From NCBI RefSeq assembly GCF_017742215.1, contig NZ_JAGHKP010000001.1, positions 620,001-684,000 of the forward strand: a stretch of DNA of 64,000 bases. Direction: 5' to 3'. The stretch comes from Chitinophaga chungangae. Its GTDB lineage: Bacteria; Bacteroidota; Bacteroidia; Chitinophagales; Chitinophagaceae. Below the pieces are notes generated by a model, which worked only from the letters and a program-made list of their open reading frames with translations, was not told where the DNA came from and did not search any database. A program made the position numbers and the translations under genes. Within the stretch, counting starts at the first letter, position 1. Each line of letters begins with the position of its first letter. Positions 1 through 9,037 of this stretch are shown here, piece by piece.

Positions 1-1
1 A

Positions 2-1525
2 GACTTTTTTCTTGCAGAAGGGTCTCTTACCTGGTGGGCTATCGGCGCATCGCTGATCGCCTCCAATATTTCCGCCGAGCAGTTCATCGGCATGAGCGGC
101 TCCGGCTTTAAAATGGGGCTTGCTATCAGTACTTACGAATGGATGGCGGCCGCTACACTGCTGGTGGTGGCGATCTTTTTCCTGCCTATTTACCTCAAAA
201 ATAAGATCTATACCATGCCGCAGTTCCTGCAGCAACGGTACGATTCAAGGGTAAGCACGGTGATGGCGGTGTTCTGGCTGTTGCTGTACGTGTTCGTGAA
301 CCTCACTTCCATCCTTTATCTCGGGGCGCTCGCGGTATCTACCATTTCCGGCTTCAGCTTTACGGCGTGCATGATCGGTTTGGCGGTGTTCGCGGTGATC
401 ATTACGCTAGGCGGTATGAAAGTGATCGGTTTTACCGACGTGATCCAGGTGTTTTTCCTGATCCTCGGCGGCCTGGCTACTACATACCTGGCGCTAAACC
501 TCGTATCGCAGAATCTCGGCAGCGGCGGGCAGGGTTATTCCATCGACGGGATGATGAACGGGCTGGGACTGCTGCGGCAGAAAGCGCCCGAGCATTTCCA
601 TATGATCTTCGACAAAAGCAATCCCAATTACATGGAGCTTCCCGGGCTGGCCGTACTGATCGGCGGCATGTGGATCGTGAACCTGAATTACTGGGGCTGT
701 AACCAATATATCACGCAGCGCGCGCTGGGCGCGGACCTGAAGACCGCGCGCAACGGCCTGCTGTTTGCCGGTTTCCTCAAGCTGCTCATGCCGATTATCG
801 TAGTGCTGCCCGGTATTGCGACATACGTGTTGTGGAAGAACGGCATGTTCCAGCAAGAAATGCTCGGTTTCGTAGACGGCAAGGAAGTAGTGAAGCCGGA
901 CAATGCGTATCCCATCCTGCTGAACCTGCTGCCCGCGGGCCTGAAAGGGCTTTCCTTCGCAGCGCTCACCGCCGCCATCGTGGCGTCCCTGGCTGGTAAA
1001 GCGAACAGCATCGCAACGATCTTCACGCTCGATATCTACAAGCACATCTTCAAGAAAAATGCTACCGAGCAGGACCAGGTGAAGGTAGGCCGCATCGTGA
1101 TCATCGTATCCTGCATCATCGCGGCCATTGTTGCGCCCGCGCTGAAGAGCCTCGACCAGGGTTTCCAGTTCATCCAGGAATACACCGGGTTTATTTCCCC
1201 GGGCGTGTTCGCGATCTTCATTCTCGGGTTCTTCTGGAAACGCACCACCGCCAATGCCGCATTGGCAGGCGCCGCGCTGGCGATCCCGCTGTCTGTCTGG
1301 TTAAAGTTCCAGTTCACCACGCTGCCCTTCATCAACAGGATGGGCTGGGTGTTCCTGATCATCGTTGCCGTTATGGCCGTGATCAGCCTGGCTGACCCGC
1401 GCAGCAAAGACAATCCGAAAGCGCTTAAAATTGATGCGTCCATGTTCAAACTCAACCCGGCATTCACTATCGGCGCCATCCTCATTTGCGGGATATTGGC
1501 GGCGTTGTACACCGTGTTCTGGTAA
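2..1525 (+). CDS. Sodium/sugar symporter, SSS family (5' end missing)
   Basis: Sodium:solute symporter of the inner membrane, probably importing xylose or a related sugar with Na+. The reading frame is open from base 2, and the residues before the first internal ATG at 92 (WWAIGASLIASNISAEQFIG) are a conserved SSS-family stretch, so the start lies upstream of the window. About 507 codons are visible, with many hydrophobic helices and a last helix ending in LYTVFW just before the stop. The substrate is inferred from the next two genes, xylulokinase and xylose isomerase, 46 bases and then 12 bases apart on the same strand; the family alone does not fix it (glucose, galactose and myo-inositol transporters look alike). 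Confidence 0.88.
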   Translation, partial: DFFLAEGSLTWWAIGASLIASNISAEQFIGMSGSGFKMGLAISTYEWMAAATLLVVAIFFLPIYLKNKIYTMPQFLQQRYDSRVSTVMAVFWLLLYVFVNLTSILYLGALAVSTISGFSFTACMIGLAVFAVIITLGGMKVIGFTDVIQVFFLILGGLATTYLALNLVSQNLGSGGQGYSIDGMMNGLGLLRQKAPEHFHMIFDKSNPNYMELPGLAVLIGGMWIVNLNYWGCNQYITQRALGADLKTARNGLLFAGFLKLLMPIIVVLPGIATYVLWKNGMFQQEMLGFVDGKEVVKPDNAYPILLNLLPAGLKGLSFAALTAAIVASLAGKANSIATIFTLDIYKHIFKKNATEQDQVKVGRIVIIVSCIIAAIVAPALKSLDQGFQFIQEYTGFISPGVFAIFILGFFWKRTTANAALAGAALAIPLSVWLKFQFTTLPFINRMGWVFLIIVAVMAVISLADPRSKDNPKALKIDASMFKLNPAFTIGAILICGILAALYTVFW

Positions 1526-1571
1526 CAGGTAACATCGTTTTTTTACATTCCACGCATTACGCTACAGTATT

Positions 1572-3059
1572 ATGTTTTTAATCGGTTATGATATCGGCTC
1601 TTCGTCTATAAAGGCCGCCCTGCTGGATGCCGCAACAGGCTGTTGCCTGGCGGCTTCCACCGGGTCGGATGGCGAACTGGTCATGAATGTGCCCCGCTCC
1701 GGCTGGGCCGAGCAGGACCCTGAAATGTGGTGGCAGGAAGTGATCAAAGCCACCCGCGCCCTCCGCGGACAATATGCATTCGATCCCGCCGCCGTAAAAG
1801 GCATCGGCATCGCTTACCAGATGCACGGATTGGTGTGCATAGACGAAAACCAGCAGGCCCTGCGGCCTTCCATTATCTGGTGCGACAGCCGCGCCGTGGC
1901 CCTTGGAGACAAAGCCGCGCAGGACCTCGGCAGCGCCTACACCCTTCCGCATCTCCTCAATTCCCCCGGGAATTTCACCGCTTCCAAACTCAAATGGGTG
2001 CAGGAAAACGAGCCGGCGCTCTACGCCCGCATCAAACATATCATGCTGCCCGGCGATTTTATCGCGATGCGCCTCACCGGCCAGCCCGCCACTACGCTTT
2101 CCGGCCTGTCCGAAGGCATTTTCTGGGACTTTGCGGAGCAGCAGGTATCGCAACGTTTGCTCGATTATTACAAAATAGACCGTAGCCTGTTGTCGCCCAT
2201 CGTGCCCACGTTCGGCGAACAGGGCCGTGTGACGGACAAAGCGGCGGAGCTGCTCGGTTTGCGTGCAGGCATTCCCGTTACCTACCGCTCCGGCGATCAG
2301 CCGAACAACGCATTTTCGCTGAACGTGCTGCAGCCCGGCGAAGCCGCCACCACAGCGGGCACTTCGGGAGTGGTGTACGCCGTGCACGATGCCGCGGCGT
2401 ACGATGCGGAAAGCAGGGTGAATACCTTCATGCACGTGAACCAGACCGATAAAGATATTCGCAACGGCGTGCTGATGTGCCTCAACGGCACCGGCATCCT
2501 CAACAGCTGGCTGCGCGGCATCACCGGCGGGCTTTCGTACGACGACATGAACCAGCTTGCCGCCAAAGCGCCCATCGGCTCGGAAGGTTTGCAGATATTT
2601 CCTTTCGGCAACGGCGCGGAGCGCATTCTCGCCAACCGTCAGCCAGGCGCAAGAATAGAAGGCCTCGAGTTTGGCGTGCATCATCGCGAGCACTTGCTGC
2701 GCGCGGGCCAGGAGGGGATCGTATTTGCATTGACCTACGGCGTGGACATCATGCGGCAAATGGGCCTGCAGATCAGCCGCGTGAGAGCGGGCAAAGCCAA
2801 CATGTTCCTCAGCCCGCTGTTCCGGGAAGTTTTCGCCAATACCGCGGGCGTTACGATTGAATTGTATAATACAGACGGCGCGCTGGGCGCGGCAAGAGGC
2901 GCGGGGGTGGGCGCGGGCGTGTATGGCTCGTTCCCCGAAGCGTTCATTGGCATGGAATGCCTGGCCTCCATCGAGCCGGATGCGAATATCAGCAAAGCTT
3001 ACGGCGAAACGTACGAAAAATGGAAAAACCGCCTCGGCCAGATCCTTTCAACTCTTTAA
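1572..3059 (+). CDS. xylB: Xylulokinase
   Basis: FGGY-family sugar kinase that phosphorylates D-xylulose to xylulose 5-phosphate in the cytoplasm, feeding the pentose phosphate pathway. The 495-residue length is normal. The N-terminal ATPase motif is visible (GYDIGSSSIKAAL, residues 5-17), as is the second-lobe phosphate segment around TTAGTSGVVYAV (about residues 258-269) and the C-terminal DGALGAARGAG adenosine-binding region. It lies between the symporter and xylose isomerase on one strand, which makes xylulose the most likely substrate rather than glycerol or gluconate. Start ATG at 1572 gives a complete N-terminus. Confidence 0.92.
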   Translation: MFLIGYDIGSSSIKAALLDAATGCCLAASTGSDGELVMNVPRSGWAEQDPEMWWQEVIKATRALRGQYAFDPAAVKGIGIAYQMHGLVCIDENQQALRPSIIWCDSRAVALGDKAAQDLGSAYTLPHLLNSPGNFTASKLKWVQENEPALYARIKHIMLPGDFIAMRLTGQPATTLSGLSEGIFWDFAEQQVSQRLLDYYKIDRSLLSPIVPTFGEQGRVTDKAAELLGLRAGIPVTYRSGDQPNNAFSLNVLQPGEAATTAGTSGVVYAVHDAAAYDAESRVNTFMHVNQTDKDIRNGVLMCLNGTGILNSWLRGITGGLSYDDMNQLAAKAPIGSEGLQIFPFGNGAERILANRQPGARIEGLEFGVHHREHLLRAGQEGIVFALTYGVDIMRQMGLQISRVRAGKANMFLSPLFREVFANTAGVTIELYNTDGALGAARGAGVGAGVYGSFPEAFIGMECLASIEPDANISKAYGETYEKWKNRLGQILSTL

Positions 3060-3071
3060 AAACTTTTGACC

Positions 3072-4400
3072 ATGAATATCATTACCGGCAACAAAACATA
3101 TTTCCCGACAGTAGGGAAGATCAGCTTTGAAGGCGCACAATCAGATAATCCGTTCGCCTATAAATGGTACGACGAAAACAAAGTGATCAACGGCAAACCG
3201 CTGAAAGAACTCTTCCGTTTCGCAGTGGCTTATTGGCACACGTTCTGCGGCACCGGCGGCGATCCTTTCGGTCCCGGTACCAAGGCCTTTCCCTGGCTCA
3301 CGGCCTCCGATCCCGTGCAGCAGGCGAAAGACAAAATGGACGCGGCTTTTGAGTTCATCACCAAACTCGGCGTGCCGTATTATTGTTTTCATGATATCGA
3401 CCTGGTAGACGAAGGCGGCAGTCTTTCCCAATACGAAAGCCACCTGCAGCAGATCGTTGAGTATGCGAAGGAAAAACAAAAAGCCAGCGGCGTGAAATTG
3501 CTCTGGGGCACCGCCAACGTGTTCAGCAACCCGCGTTATATGAACGGCGCTTCCACCAATCCCGATTTTGCAGTAGTGGCTTACGCCGGCACGCAGATCA
3601 AAAACGCGCTGGACGCCACGATCGCGCTGGGCGGTGAAAACTACGTGTTCTGGGGCGGCCGCGAAGGGTACATGACGCTGCTGAACACCGATATGAAAAG
3701 AGAGCTGGAGCATCTTGCCCGCTTTCTCACCATGGCCCGCGATTATGCGCGTAAACAGGGCTTTAAGGGAACGTTCTTCATCGAACCGAAACCCTGTGAG
3801 CCTACCAAACATCAATACGACTACGACAGCGCCACGGTGATCGGTTTCCTGCGCCAGTTCGGTCTTGATAAAGACTTTAAGCTCAACATCGAAGTGAACC
3901 ACGCTACGCTGGCCGGCCATACCTTCCAGCACGAACTGCAAACGGCGGCAGACGCGGGCATGCTGGGCAGCATCGACGCCAACCGCGGCGATTACCAGAA
4001 CGGCTGGGACACCGACCAGTTCCCGATGAACCTCAACGAATTGGTGGAAACCATGCTGGTGATCCTGGAATCGGGCGGTTTTGCAGGCGGCGGCGTAAAC
4101 TTCGACGCAAAAGCGCGCCGCAACTCCACCGATCTTGAGGATATTTTCCACGCGCACATCGGCGGCATGGACGCATTTGCGCGCGCGGCCATCGTTGCAG
4201 ACAAGATCCTGCGCGAATCGCCCTATCGCAAATTCCGCACGGAACGGTACGCTTCCTTCGATAGCGGCCAGGGTAAAGCCTTTGAAGAAGGCAAACTGCA
4301 GCTGGAAGATCTCCGCGCGTTCGCCATCGCCAACGGCGAGCCCAAGCAGACCAGCGGCCGGCAGGAATGGCTGGAAAACATCATCAACCAGTACATTTAA
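3072..4400 (+). CDS. xylA: Xylose isomerase
   Basis: Interconverts D-xylose and D-xylulose with two divalent metal ions in a TIM barrel. At 442 residues it has the length of the longer (class II) isomerases. Expected catalytic and metal-binding residues are visible: His107 and Asp110 in YYCFHDIDL, and Glu238 and Lys240 in FIEPKPCEP. An in-frame TTG at 3066 would add two residues, but the ATG at 3072 gives the usual N-terminus and is preferred. Only 12 bases separate it from xylB, so the two are very likely cotranscribed with the symporter; the transcript appears to end at the hairpin at 4415-4450. Confidence 0.95.
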   Translation: MNIITGNKTYFPTVGKISFEGAQSDNPFAYKWYDENKVINGKPLKELFRFAVAYWHTFCGTGGDPFGPGTKAFPWLTASDPVQQAKDKMDAAFEFITKLGVPYYCFHDIDLVDEGGSLSQYESHLQQIVEYAKEKQKASGVKLLWGTANVFSNPRYMNGASTNPDFAVVAYAGTQIKNALDATIALGGENYVFWGGREGYMTLLNTDMKRELEHLARFLTMARDYARKQGFKGTFFIEPKPCEPTKHQYDYDSATVIGFLRQFGLDKDFKLNIEVNHATLAGHTFQHELQTAADAGMLGSIDANRGDYQNGWDTDQFPMNLNELVETMLVILESGGFAGGGVNFDAKARRNSTDLEDIFHAHIGGMDAFARAAIVADKILRESPYRKFRTERYASFDSGQGKAFEEGKLQLEDLRAFAIANGEPKQTSGRQEWLENIINQYI

Positions 4401-4414
4401 TTTTTTCAATCATA

Positions 4415-4450
4415 AAAAAGGCGCCGTTGTTACCGCAGCGACGCCTTTTT
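4415..4450 (+). terminator. Intrinsic terminator after xylA
   Basis: AAAAAGGCG (4415-4423) pairs with CGCCTTTTT (4442-4450); after one C/A mismatch the stem continues with CG/CG, a T/G wobble and TG/CA around a six-base loop. The T-run is the right arm of the stem. It ends the xylose transcript and lies upstream of the epimerase start. Confidence 0.75.
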
Positions 4451-4499
4451 GCATATGAACTTTTTGCCGCCATTTTGTATTTTACCGCAAATTGACAGC

Positions 4500-5429
4500 A
4501 TGGGATTTAGTATCGAACACCTGGAGGAAAACGGTTTCTCCATTATTGCCCTGAAAGACGACGCAGGGGCCCAAGTGCATGTGATCCCCTCTTTCGGGGC
4601 GCTGCTGCACGCGTTTATCGTGCCTAACGGCAATGGAAAACTGAATGTAATAGACAGCTATAAGAATGTAAGCGAGCTCAACGCGGGCGTTACCGGCAGT
4701 TTCAAAAGCGTAAAGCTCAGCCCCTTCGCCTGTCGCATCAAAGACGCGCGGTACAACTGGCAGGGAAAAAGTTATACCGTTCAGAAATCCCCCATCCACG
4801 GCCTGCTGTACGACCAGGCATTCACCATTACAAAAGAGGAAGTGAACGACAGTTACGCCGAGATCGAGCTGGAACATCATTATCCTGGTTCAGACGCCGG
4901 TTATCCTTTCCCGTACAGCTGCGAAGTAAAATACCGCCTGCTGCCCGACCAGATGCTGCAGGTAACCACCGCCATCCTCAACCAGCATTCCGGCGCTATC
5001 CCCGTCATGGACGGCTGGCACCCGTACTTTACGACGGGCACGCCGGTAGACCAGCTGGAACTGCAATTCTGGTCGAAAGAGATCGTCGAATTCGACGAAA
5101 AACTCATTCCCACCGGCAAAGTGTTGCCTTTCAACGGCTACAGCGAAAGCAAAAGCCTCCATGGCGTGAGCCTGGACAATTCCTTCCTGCTCGATTTTAA
5201 CCGCCCCGCGCCGCTCTGCACCCTGAAAGACCCGGTAAAAGGCGTACAGATCGAGTTTTTCCCCGATCAGGCCTATCCCGTACTGCAGGTATACACGCCG
5301 CCGCACCGCAACAGCATTGCGATTGAAAACCTGACCGGCGCCCCGAACGCTTTCAACAACGGCATGGGACTGGTTACCCTGGAAGCGGGGGAAAGTATGC
5401 TTTTTACCACGGCCGTTCGCGTAAAATAG
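4500..5429 (+). CDS. Aldose 1-epimerase family protein
   Basis: Galactose-mutarotase-like enzyme that interconverts alpha and beta anomers of aldoses. From ATG 4500 it is 309 residues, typical for the family. PFACRIKDARYNW and the downstream His-containing segments (IHGLLYDQ, DGWHPYF) match the conserved active-site positions, and the C-terminus has the usual Glu in IENLTGAPNAFNNG. Earlier in-frame starts (TTG 4449, ATG 4455) fall in or against the terminator after xylA and would add a 17-residue leader unlike the family, so 4500 is preferred. It probably supplies the anomer used by the isomerase or symporter; it may have its own promoter, though I see no convincing box. Confidence 0.85.
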   Translation: MGFSIEHLEENGFSIIALKDDAGAQVHVIPSFGALLHAFIVPNGNGKLNVIDSYKNVSELNAGVTGSFKSVKLSPFACRIKDARYNWQGKSYTVQKSPIHGLLYDQAFTITKEEVNDSYAEIELEHHYPGSDAGYPFPYSCEVKYRLLPDQMLQVTTAILNQHSGAIPVMDGWHPYFTTGTPVDQLELQFWSKEIVEFDEKLIPTGKVLPFNGYSESKSLHGVSLDNSFLLDFNRPAPLCTLKDPVKGVQIEFFPDQAYPVLQVYTPPHRNSIAIENLTGAPNAFNNGMGLVTLEAGESMLFTTAVRVK

Positions 5430-5525
5430 CCACCATAGCCGGTTTTGATCAATAACTGCTGTTTGGCACAAACTTTGGATTTCAGGTAGCATGACCCCTC
5501 ATTTTTCACAATTAAATGTCATGAT

Positions 5526-5711
5526 ATGGACATCCTGATGATCAAGGACCGGTGGACGGAGATAAAGAGCAAGCTGAAACAAATGTTTGACGACCTGACG
5601 GATAAAGACCTGTATTACGAGCAGGGAAAAGACGACCGCCTGATCGGGCAGATCCAGATCAAGCTGGGTAAGTCGCGGGATGAAGTGATTTCGCTCATCC
5701 GGTCTTTGTAA
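5526..5711 (+). CDS. CsbD-like stress protein
   Basis: Small (61 aa) charged helical protein of the CsbD family, which is stress-induced in many bacteria and has no established biochemical role. The pattern RWTEIKSKLKQMFDDLTDKDL, with YEQGKDDRLIGQIQIKLG following, matches the family hallmark (K-x-K-q-x-w-g-x-LTddDl ... G+xdeLxGkiQxk-G). No signal peptide. It stands alone between the epimerase and a strong terminator at 5728-5762. Confidence 0.8.
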   Translation: MDILMIKDRWTEIKSKLKQMFDDLTDKDLYYEQGKDDRLIGQIQIKLGKSRDEVISLIRSL

Positions 5712-5727
5712 AAAGCAAGAACTACGG

Positions 5728-5767
5728 CAATTCCCGGGAGACCAGTGCACTCCCGGGAATTGATTTT
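5728..5767 (+). terminator. Intrinsic terminator after the CsbD-like gene
   Basis: A perfect 13-base inverted repeat, CAATTCCCGGGAG (5728-5740) and CTCCCGGGAATTG (5750-5762), with a nine-base loop and followed by ATTTTTAT. Confidence 0.8.
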
Positions 5768-5818
5768 TATATTACATTCGTGTATTAACTATTCACAGGC
5801 ACAATTGTTAGTAAATAC

Positions 5819-6595
5819 ATGATCAGCAGACTGTTATTTGGAACCATGCTTGCCGTCCTGCTTGCGGGAGGCGCTTTCACCCCGGCCGGGGCGCAGGATT
5901 ATCAGAACCCCGTTACCCTGCGCGGCCAGATCACCAGTGCAGACGGGCAGCTGGTGTTGTACCCAGCCACTATCCGGAATAAAAACACCGGCGCCAGGGT
6001 ATTTTCCGACCAGGGCGGCTATTACCGCATCAATGCCAACAGCGGCGACGAAATTCTCATCTCTTTTATCGGTTACGTGTCAGACAGCGTGAAGGTGACC
6101 AATGTGGCCGGCACGCAGATCTACAATGCGCGGCTGCGGATGAAAGAGCGGTTTCTGCCGCAGGTGGAGGTTTCCGGCCGCTGGAACCCTTACCAGCTCG
6201 ATTCCATAGCGCGGTACGAGGAGTTCAGGCCGTTCCTGGAAGAAAAAACGCGTACGCTGGTGGATACCTCGAAACGCACCAGCGGCGGCTTCGGGATTAC
6301 ATTCAGTCCCTTTACGCGCGCTTCGCGGAAACAAAAGGACCTCCGGAAATTCAAAAAGCTGTACGCGGAAAACGAGATACAGCAATACATCGACTACCGT
6401 TATTCCAAAAGTTTTGTAAGCCGGGTAACCGGGTTCACGGGCGATACGCTGATGCAGTTCATGCAGGTGTACACACCGTCTTACGGCCTGCTGCGCAAGA
6501 TCACCAACGAAGACCTGATCATGTGGATCTCCGTGAGAGCAAAACAATGGAAGCAGGACCCGAAAAGGGTGCTGAAGGAAAACGATCTGCAATAA
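5819..6595 (+). CDS. Secreted carboxypeptidase-regulatory-domain protein
   Basis: 258-residue envelope protein. Residues 1-25 form a signal peptide (hydrophobic stretch ending GAQ). Residues about 32-110 match the beta-sandwich carboxypeptidase regulatory-like fold common in Bacteroidota (VTLRGQITSADGQLVLYPATI, then GGYYRINANSGDEILISFIGY). The C-terminal half is charged, probably helical, and not recognised; it contains no barrel or lipobox. The first domain often mediates protein contacts at the outer membrane; the role here is unknown. Monocistronic, followed by a bidirectional terminator shared with the convergent protease gene. Confidence 0.75.
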   Translation: MISRLLFGTMLAVLLAGGAFTPAGAQDYQNPVTLRGQITSADGQLVLYPATIRNKNTGARVFSDQGGYYRINANSGDEILISFIGYVSDSVKVTNVAGTQIYNARLRMKERFLPQVEVSGRWNPYQLDSIARYEEFRPFLEEKTRTLVDTSKRTSGGFGITFSPFTRASRKQKDLRKFKKLYAENEIQQYIDYRYSKSFVSRVTGFTGDTLMQFMQVYTPSYGLLRKITNEDLIMWISVRAKQWKQDPKRVLKENDLQ

Positions 6596-6619
6596 CGGAT
6601 CAACTTACCGCAAATAAAG

Positions 6620-6655
6620 AAAGGGCCGGATCACTCCGGCCCTTTTCTTTTTATT
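6620..6655. terminator. Bidirectional intrinsic terminator
   Basis: AAAGGGCCGGA (6620-6630) and TCCGGCCCTTT (6635-6645) with loop TCAC. A T-rich run follows on the + strand (TTCTTTTTATTTTT), and the A-rich left flank gives a U-rich run for the convergent - strand transcript. Confidence 0.8.
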
Positions 6656-6691
6656 TTTCATTTTGGAAAGCAAATCACAACAACCCGCGGT

Positions 6692-7768
6692 TTAGTTATA
6701 CACTTTCACCATATACACAAACTCTTCGAGCTTTTTAGCCTGGTCTACGCGGTTGAGGCCGCCCAGCTGGCTTTTCTGTTTCAGGTCCCTGCGGTTGAAT
6801 TTTTCTTTGGGAAGCTCGTCCAGCAGACGTTTCAGGTGGCCGGACTTCACTGCGAAAGCAATACCGTCTGAAGAGGATTGTTTGCCGGTGATGATGCCGA
6901 TCACTTCGCCGCTGTTATCCAGCAGGGGAGCGCCGCTGTTGCCGGGGTTCACGGGGATGCTTACCTGGTAGGCCAGGGTATCGCCGTTGAAGCCGGTCTG
7001 TGCGCTGATGTAGCCCATGCCATAAACGATCTCGTCTCTCGGGAAGCCCATGCTGAACACTTCCTGGCCGAGGCGGGAAGGCTGCAGTTTCAGCGAGTAG
7101 GGAAGCGCCGGCGTGCGGAAATTGGAATCCGCCACGCGAAGCACCGCCAGGTCGCTGGACACGTCTTCGAAAATGCTCACCGCCTTGAAGGCTTCGCCTT
7201 TGTTGTTTTGAATATAAATGGAATCCGCCCCGGCGATTACGTGGTAATTAGTGACCATGAAACCGTTGCGGCTGATGGCGAAACAGGTGCCGCCATAGGT
7301 GCCGGGGTTGAGGGGAGGATTGTTTTTGCTGATATCGCGGATGAGAGCGTTCTGCGAGCGCTGGATATTGTTCAGCACGCGGCGCACGTCTTCATACTTG
7401 GAAGTGTAAGACCTTTTGGCATTATTCTGCATAATGGCCATGGTGGCGAGGGAAGTGATGAGCGCGATGGATGCTGCCGCGGCGAGGTTGAGCCAGGTGC
7501 GGCGGCGGCTGCGCAGCGGTACCACCGGCGCCAGTGCGGGCGGAGCGACGGGTATTTCCGCTTTGGCATGGATGGAATCCATGCGGCGGAGCAGGTCTTT
7601 CCGCATGCCGTTGGCCCTAAGCTGCTGCAACAGCAGCCGGTGCTCGGTTACCTGCCGGTCGATAGCGGAATCGCTGCGGCGGAGAGATTCGAAGGCCTCC
7701 TTTTCAGGGGCGCTCATTTCTCCGTCGAGATAACGTTCTATTTCCTGGATTAAATGTATATCGTTCAT
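6692..7768 (-). CDS. Anti-sigma-like / trypsin-like (S1C) protease fusion
   Basis: Membrane-anchored serine protease of 358 residues. Residues 1-70 resemble the cytoplasmic part of Bacteroidota anti-sigma factors (IERYLDGEMSAPEKEAFE) but have no zinc-binding HxxxCxxC. One transmembrane helix lies at about 92-113. The rest is a trypsin-like domain with the complete triad His176 (TNYHVI), Asp206 (SSDLAVL) and Ser278 (NPGNSGAPL), predicted to face the periplasm. No PDZ domain is visible, unlike DegP. ATG 7768 is preferred to the GTG at 7771. It lies 20 bases behind an ECF sigma factor gene, so it may sense envelope stress and restrain that sigma factor; this coupling is inferred from order and the N-terminal motif. 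Confidence 0.8.
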   Translation of the reverse strand: MNDIHLIQEIERYLDGEMSAPEKEAFESLRRSDSAIDRQVTEHRLLLQQLRANGMRKDLLRRMDSIHAKAEIPVAPPALAPVVPLRSRRRTWLNLAAAASIALITSLATMAIMQNNAKRSYTSKYEDVRRVLNNIQRSQNALIRDISKNNPPLNPGTYGGTCFAISRNGFMVTNYHVIAGADSIYIQNNKGEAFKAVSIFEDVSSDLAVLRVADSNFRTPALPYSLKLQPSRLGQEVFSMGFPRDEIVYGMGYISAQTGFNGDTLAYQVSIPVNPGNSGAPLLDNSGEVIGIITGKQSSSDGIAFAVKSGHLKRLLDELPKEKFNRRDLKQKSQLGGLNRVDQAKKLEEFVYMVKVYN

Positions 7769-7788
7769 CACAACAGCCTCCCTGGCTT

Positions 7789-8355
7789 TTATTTATATGG
7801 TGCAAAGAATAATTTCTTCAGTCGCATCAGGCATTTGTATTTCTGGTTCTTCGCATTTTCGGCGTTGGTGTAGCCGAACCTTTCCGCGATATCCTGCATA
7901 CTCTGCCGGTGGATGTAATAATCTTCAAGGATGGTTTTGCAAGGCTCCCCGATCTTCCCCATCGCCTCTTCCATTTGTTTGAACTGCCGGTCGCGTTCGA
8001 GATGTGCTTCAAGGGCGTCTTCTGCGGCGGTGGTTTCTTCCAGCTCCCCGAAAAGGGGCGCGCTGAGGGAAGAGCTTTGTAACTTCTTGAGCCACAGCCT
8101 TCTGCAAACGGAATAAAGGAAGGTCTTTAAACGCGAGCTTAGCACAAATCCCCCTTCCTGCACCTTTTCATACAACACGATCATCGCTTCCTGGAAGATG
8201 TCTTTGGCATCGTCTTCCGACCCGTTATTCTGCATGACCATCCTGGCGATTGCCGGGAAATTTTCTAAATAAATGGTTTCCAAAGACTTATCGTCGTTGG
8301 CGGCCAGCCCGTGCAGTAATTCCTGATCCCTTTCTATGTGCAAAAGATTATTCAC
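7789..8355 (-). CDS. RNA polymerase sigma factor, ECF (sigma-70) family
   Basis: Extracytoplasmic-function sigma factor of 188 residues. Region 2 is visible around AKDIFQEAMIVLYEKVQEGGF and the following core-binding helix (LKTFLYSVCRRLW); region 4 is the C-terminal helix-turn-helix (CKTILEDYYIHRQSMQDIAERFGYTNAENAKNQKYKCLMRLK). The start is GTG at 8355: the codon directly before it is a stop and no other plausible start precedes region 2. It is followed after 20 bases by the anti-sigma-like protease, so the pair probably forms one regulatory unit. Target genes are not visible; self-regulation is usual for the family. Confidence 0.88.
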   Translation of the reverse strand: MNNLLHIERDQELLHGLAANDDKSLETIYLENFPAIARMVMQNNGSEDDAKDIFQEAMIVLYEKVQEGGFVLSSRLKTFLYSVCRRLWLKKLQSSSLSAPLFGELEETTAAEDALEAHLERDRQFKQMEEAMGKIGEPCKTILEDYYIHRQSMQDIAERFGYTNAENAKNQKYKCLMRLKKLFFAPYK

Positions 8356-8489
8356 TTATTAATACGATTAGCGGCTTTTAGTAACCCAAAGTAGGAAAAA
8401 TAATTTTTTTTGAAATGGCGGGTTACCTTTTGGGTGATCCCGGAATAAAGTATAAATCTCATTTCAAATAAACCTTAAAAACATTCAAA

Positions 8490-8690
8490 ATGAAAAAGTT
8501 TGGTTTCCTGGCACTCGCCCTCGGTCTGTTCGTTGCAGCTTGTAACAATGCTGGTACTTCCGGTTCTGGTGATTCTACCAACCTGGACAGCGCGATCAAC
8601 AACAGCGTAGACACTTCTACCATCGCTCCCGTTGACACTGCTGCAGTGGTTGACTCTGCGGTTGTAGCTCCTGCTGATTCTGCTAAATAA
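8490..8690 (+). CDS. Small Asp/Ser/Thr-rich lipoprotein
   Basis: 66-residue predicted lipoprotein. The signal peptide runs MKKFGFLALALGLFVA and ends in a lipobox with Cys18 (VAAC followed by NN). The mature part is almost entirely Ser, Thr, Ala, Val and Asp (repeats like VDTAAVVDSAVVAPADSA), so it is probably unstructured and exposed. No family is recognised. It is transcribed divergently from the ECF sigma gene and has its own terminator. Codon use is strongly biased to single codons (GCT, TCT, GTT), unlike its neighbours, which suggests high expression. Confidence 0.75.
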   Translation: MKKFGFLALALGLFVAACNNAGTSGSGDSTNLDSAINNSVDTSTIAPVDTAAVVDSAVVAPADSAK

Positions 8691-8720
8691 TTATAGGCAA
8701 GCAAAAGGATATTCATCCGG

Positions 8721-8749
8721 GCCCCGCTGCGTAAGCGGGGCTTTTTTTT
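8721..8749 (+). terminator. Intrinsic terminator after the small lipoprotein
   Basis: GCCCCGC (8721-8727) and GCGGGGC (8735-8741), loop TGCGTAA, then eight Ts. Confidence 0.85.
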
Positions 8750-8888
8750 GCCTTGTCCGCGCCAGGCACAAAGCTCTCCCCAGCAAATTTCCTTCCGGAA
8801 AATTATTTGCTATAGCATACAAAACGCCTCTTTGATGCCAATATTGTACCATTTTTATCCCGTTTTTGAATAAAATCTATGTAATTAA

Positions 8889-8918
8889 TTGTTTTGTTTG
8901 ATGATTTTTATATTTTTG
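8889..8918 (+). promoter_or_regulatory. Promoter of the aromatic amino acid operon
   Basis: TATTTTTG at 8911-8918 matches the Bacteroidota -7 box TAnnTTTG exactly. A TTG at 8889-8891 lies 19 bases upstream, the usual -33 spacing. The surrounding sequence is AT-rich. Transcription would start about 55 bases before leader peptide 1. Confidence 0.7.
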
Positions 8919-8977
8919 CACGGCTCTTTGAACAATTAAAATCCTGGCTTACTTTTGTTCTATCAAAATAAACAGCA

Positions 8978-9037
8978 ATGCAACAACGCACTTTCGGTTA
9001 CTTTTACGGCTTTTACTTTTTCTGGTACCAGGAATAG
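8978..9037 (+). CDS. Leader peptide 1 of the aromatic operon
   Basis: 19-codon ORF: ATG at 8978-8980, stop TAG at 9035-9037. Residues 6-17 (FGYFYGFYFFWY) hold ten aromatic residues in twelve: five Phe, four Tyr, one Trp. Such density is not expected by chance and matches the role of a regulatory leader peptide whose translation measures charged tRNA-Phe and tRNA-Tyr. It lies between the operon promoter and an intrinsic terminator, and its stop codon is the first base triplet of the antiterminator stem. Its sequence is unlike leader 2 except in composition. It is probably not a functional protein. Confidence 0.8.
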   Translation: MQQRTFGYFYGFYFFWYQE

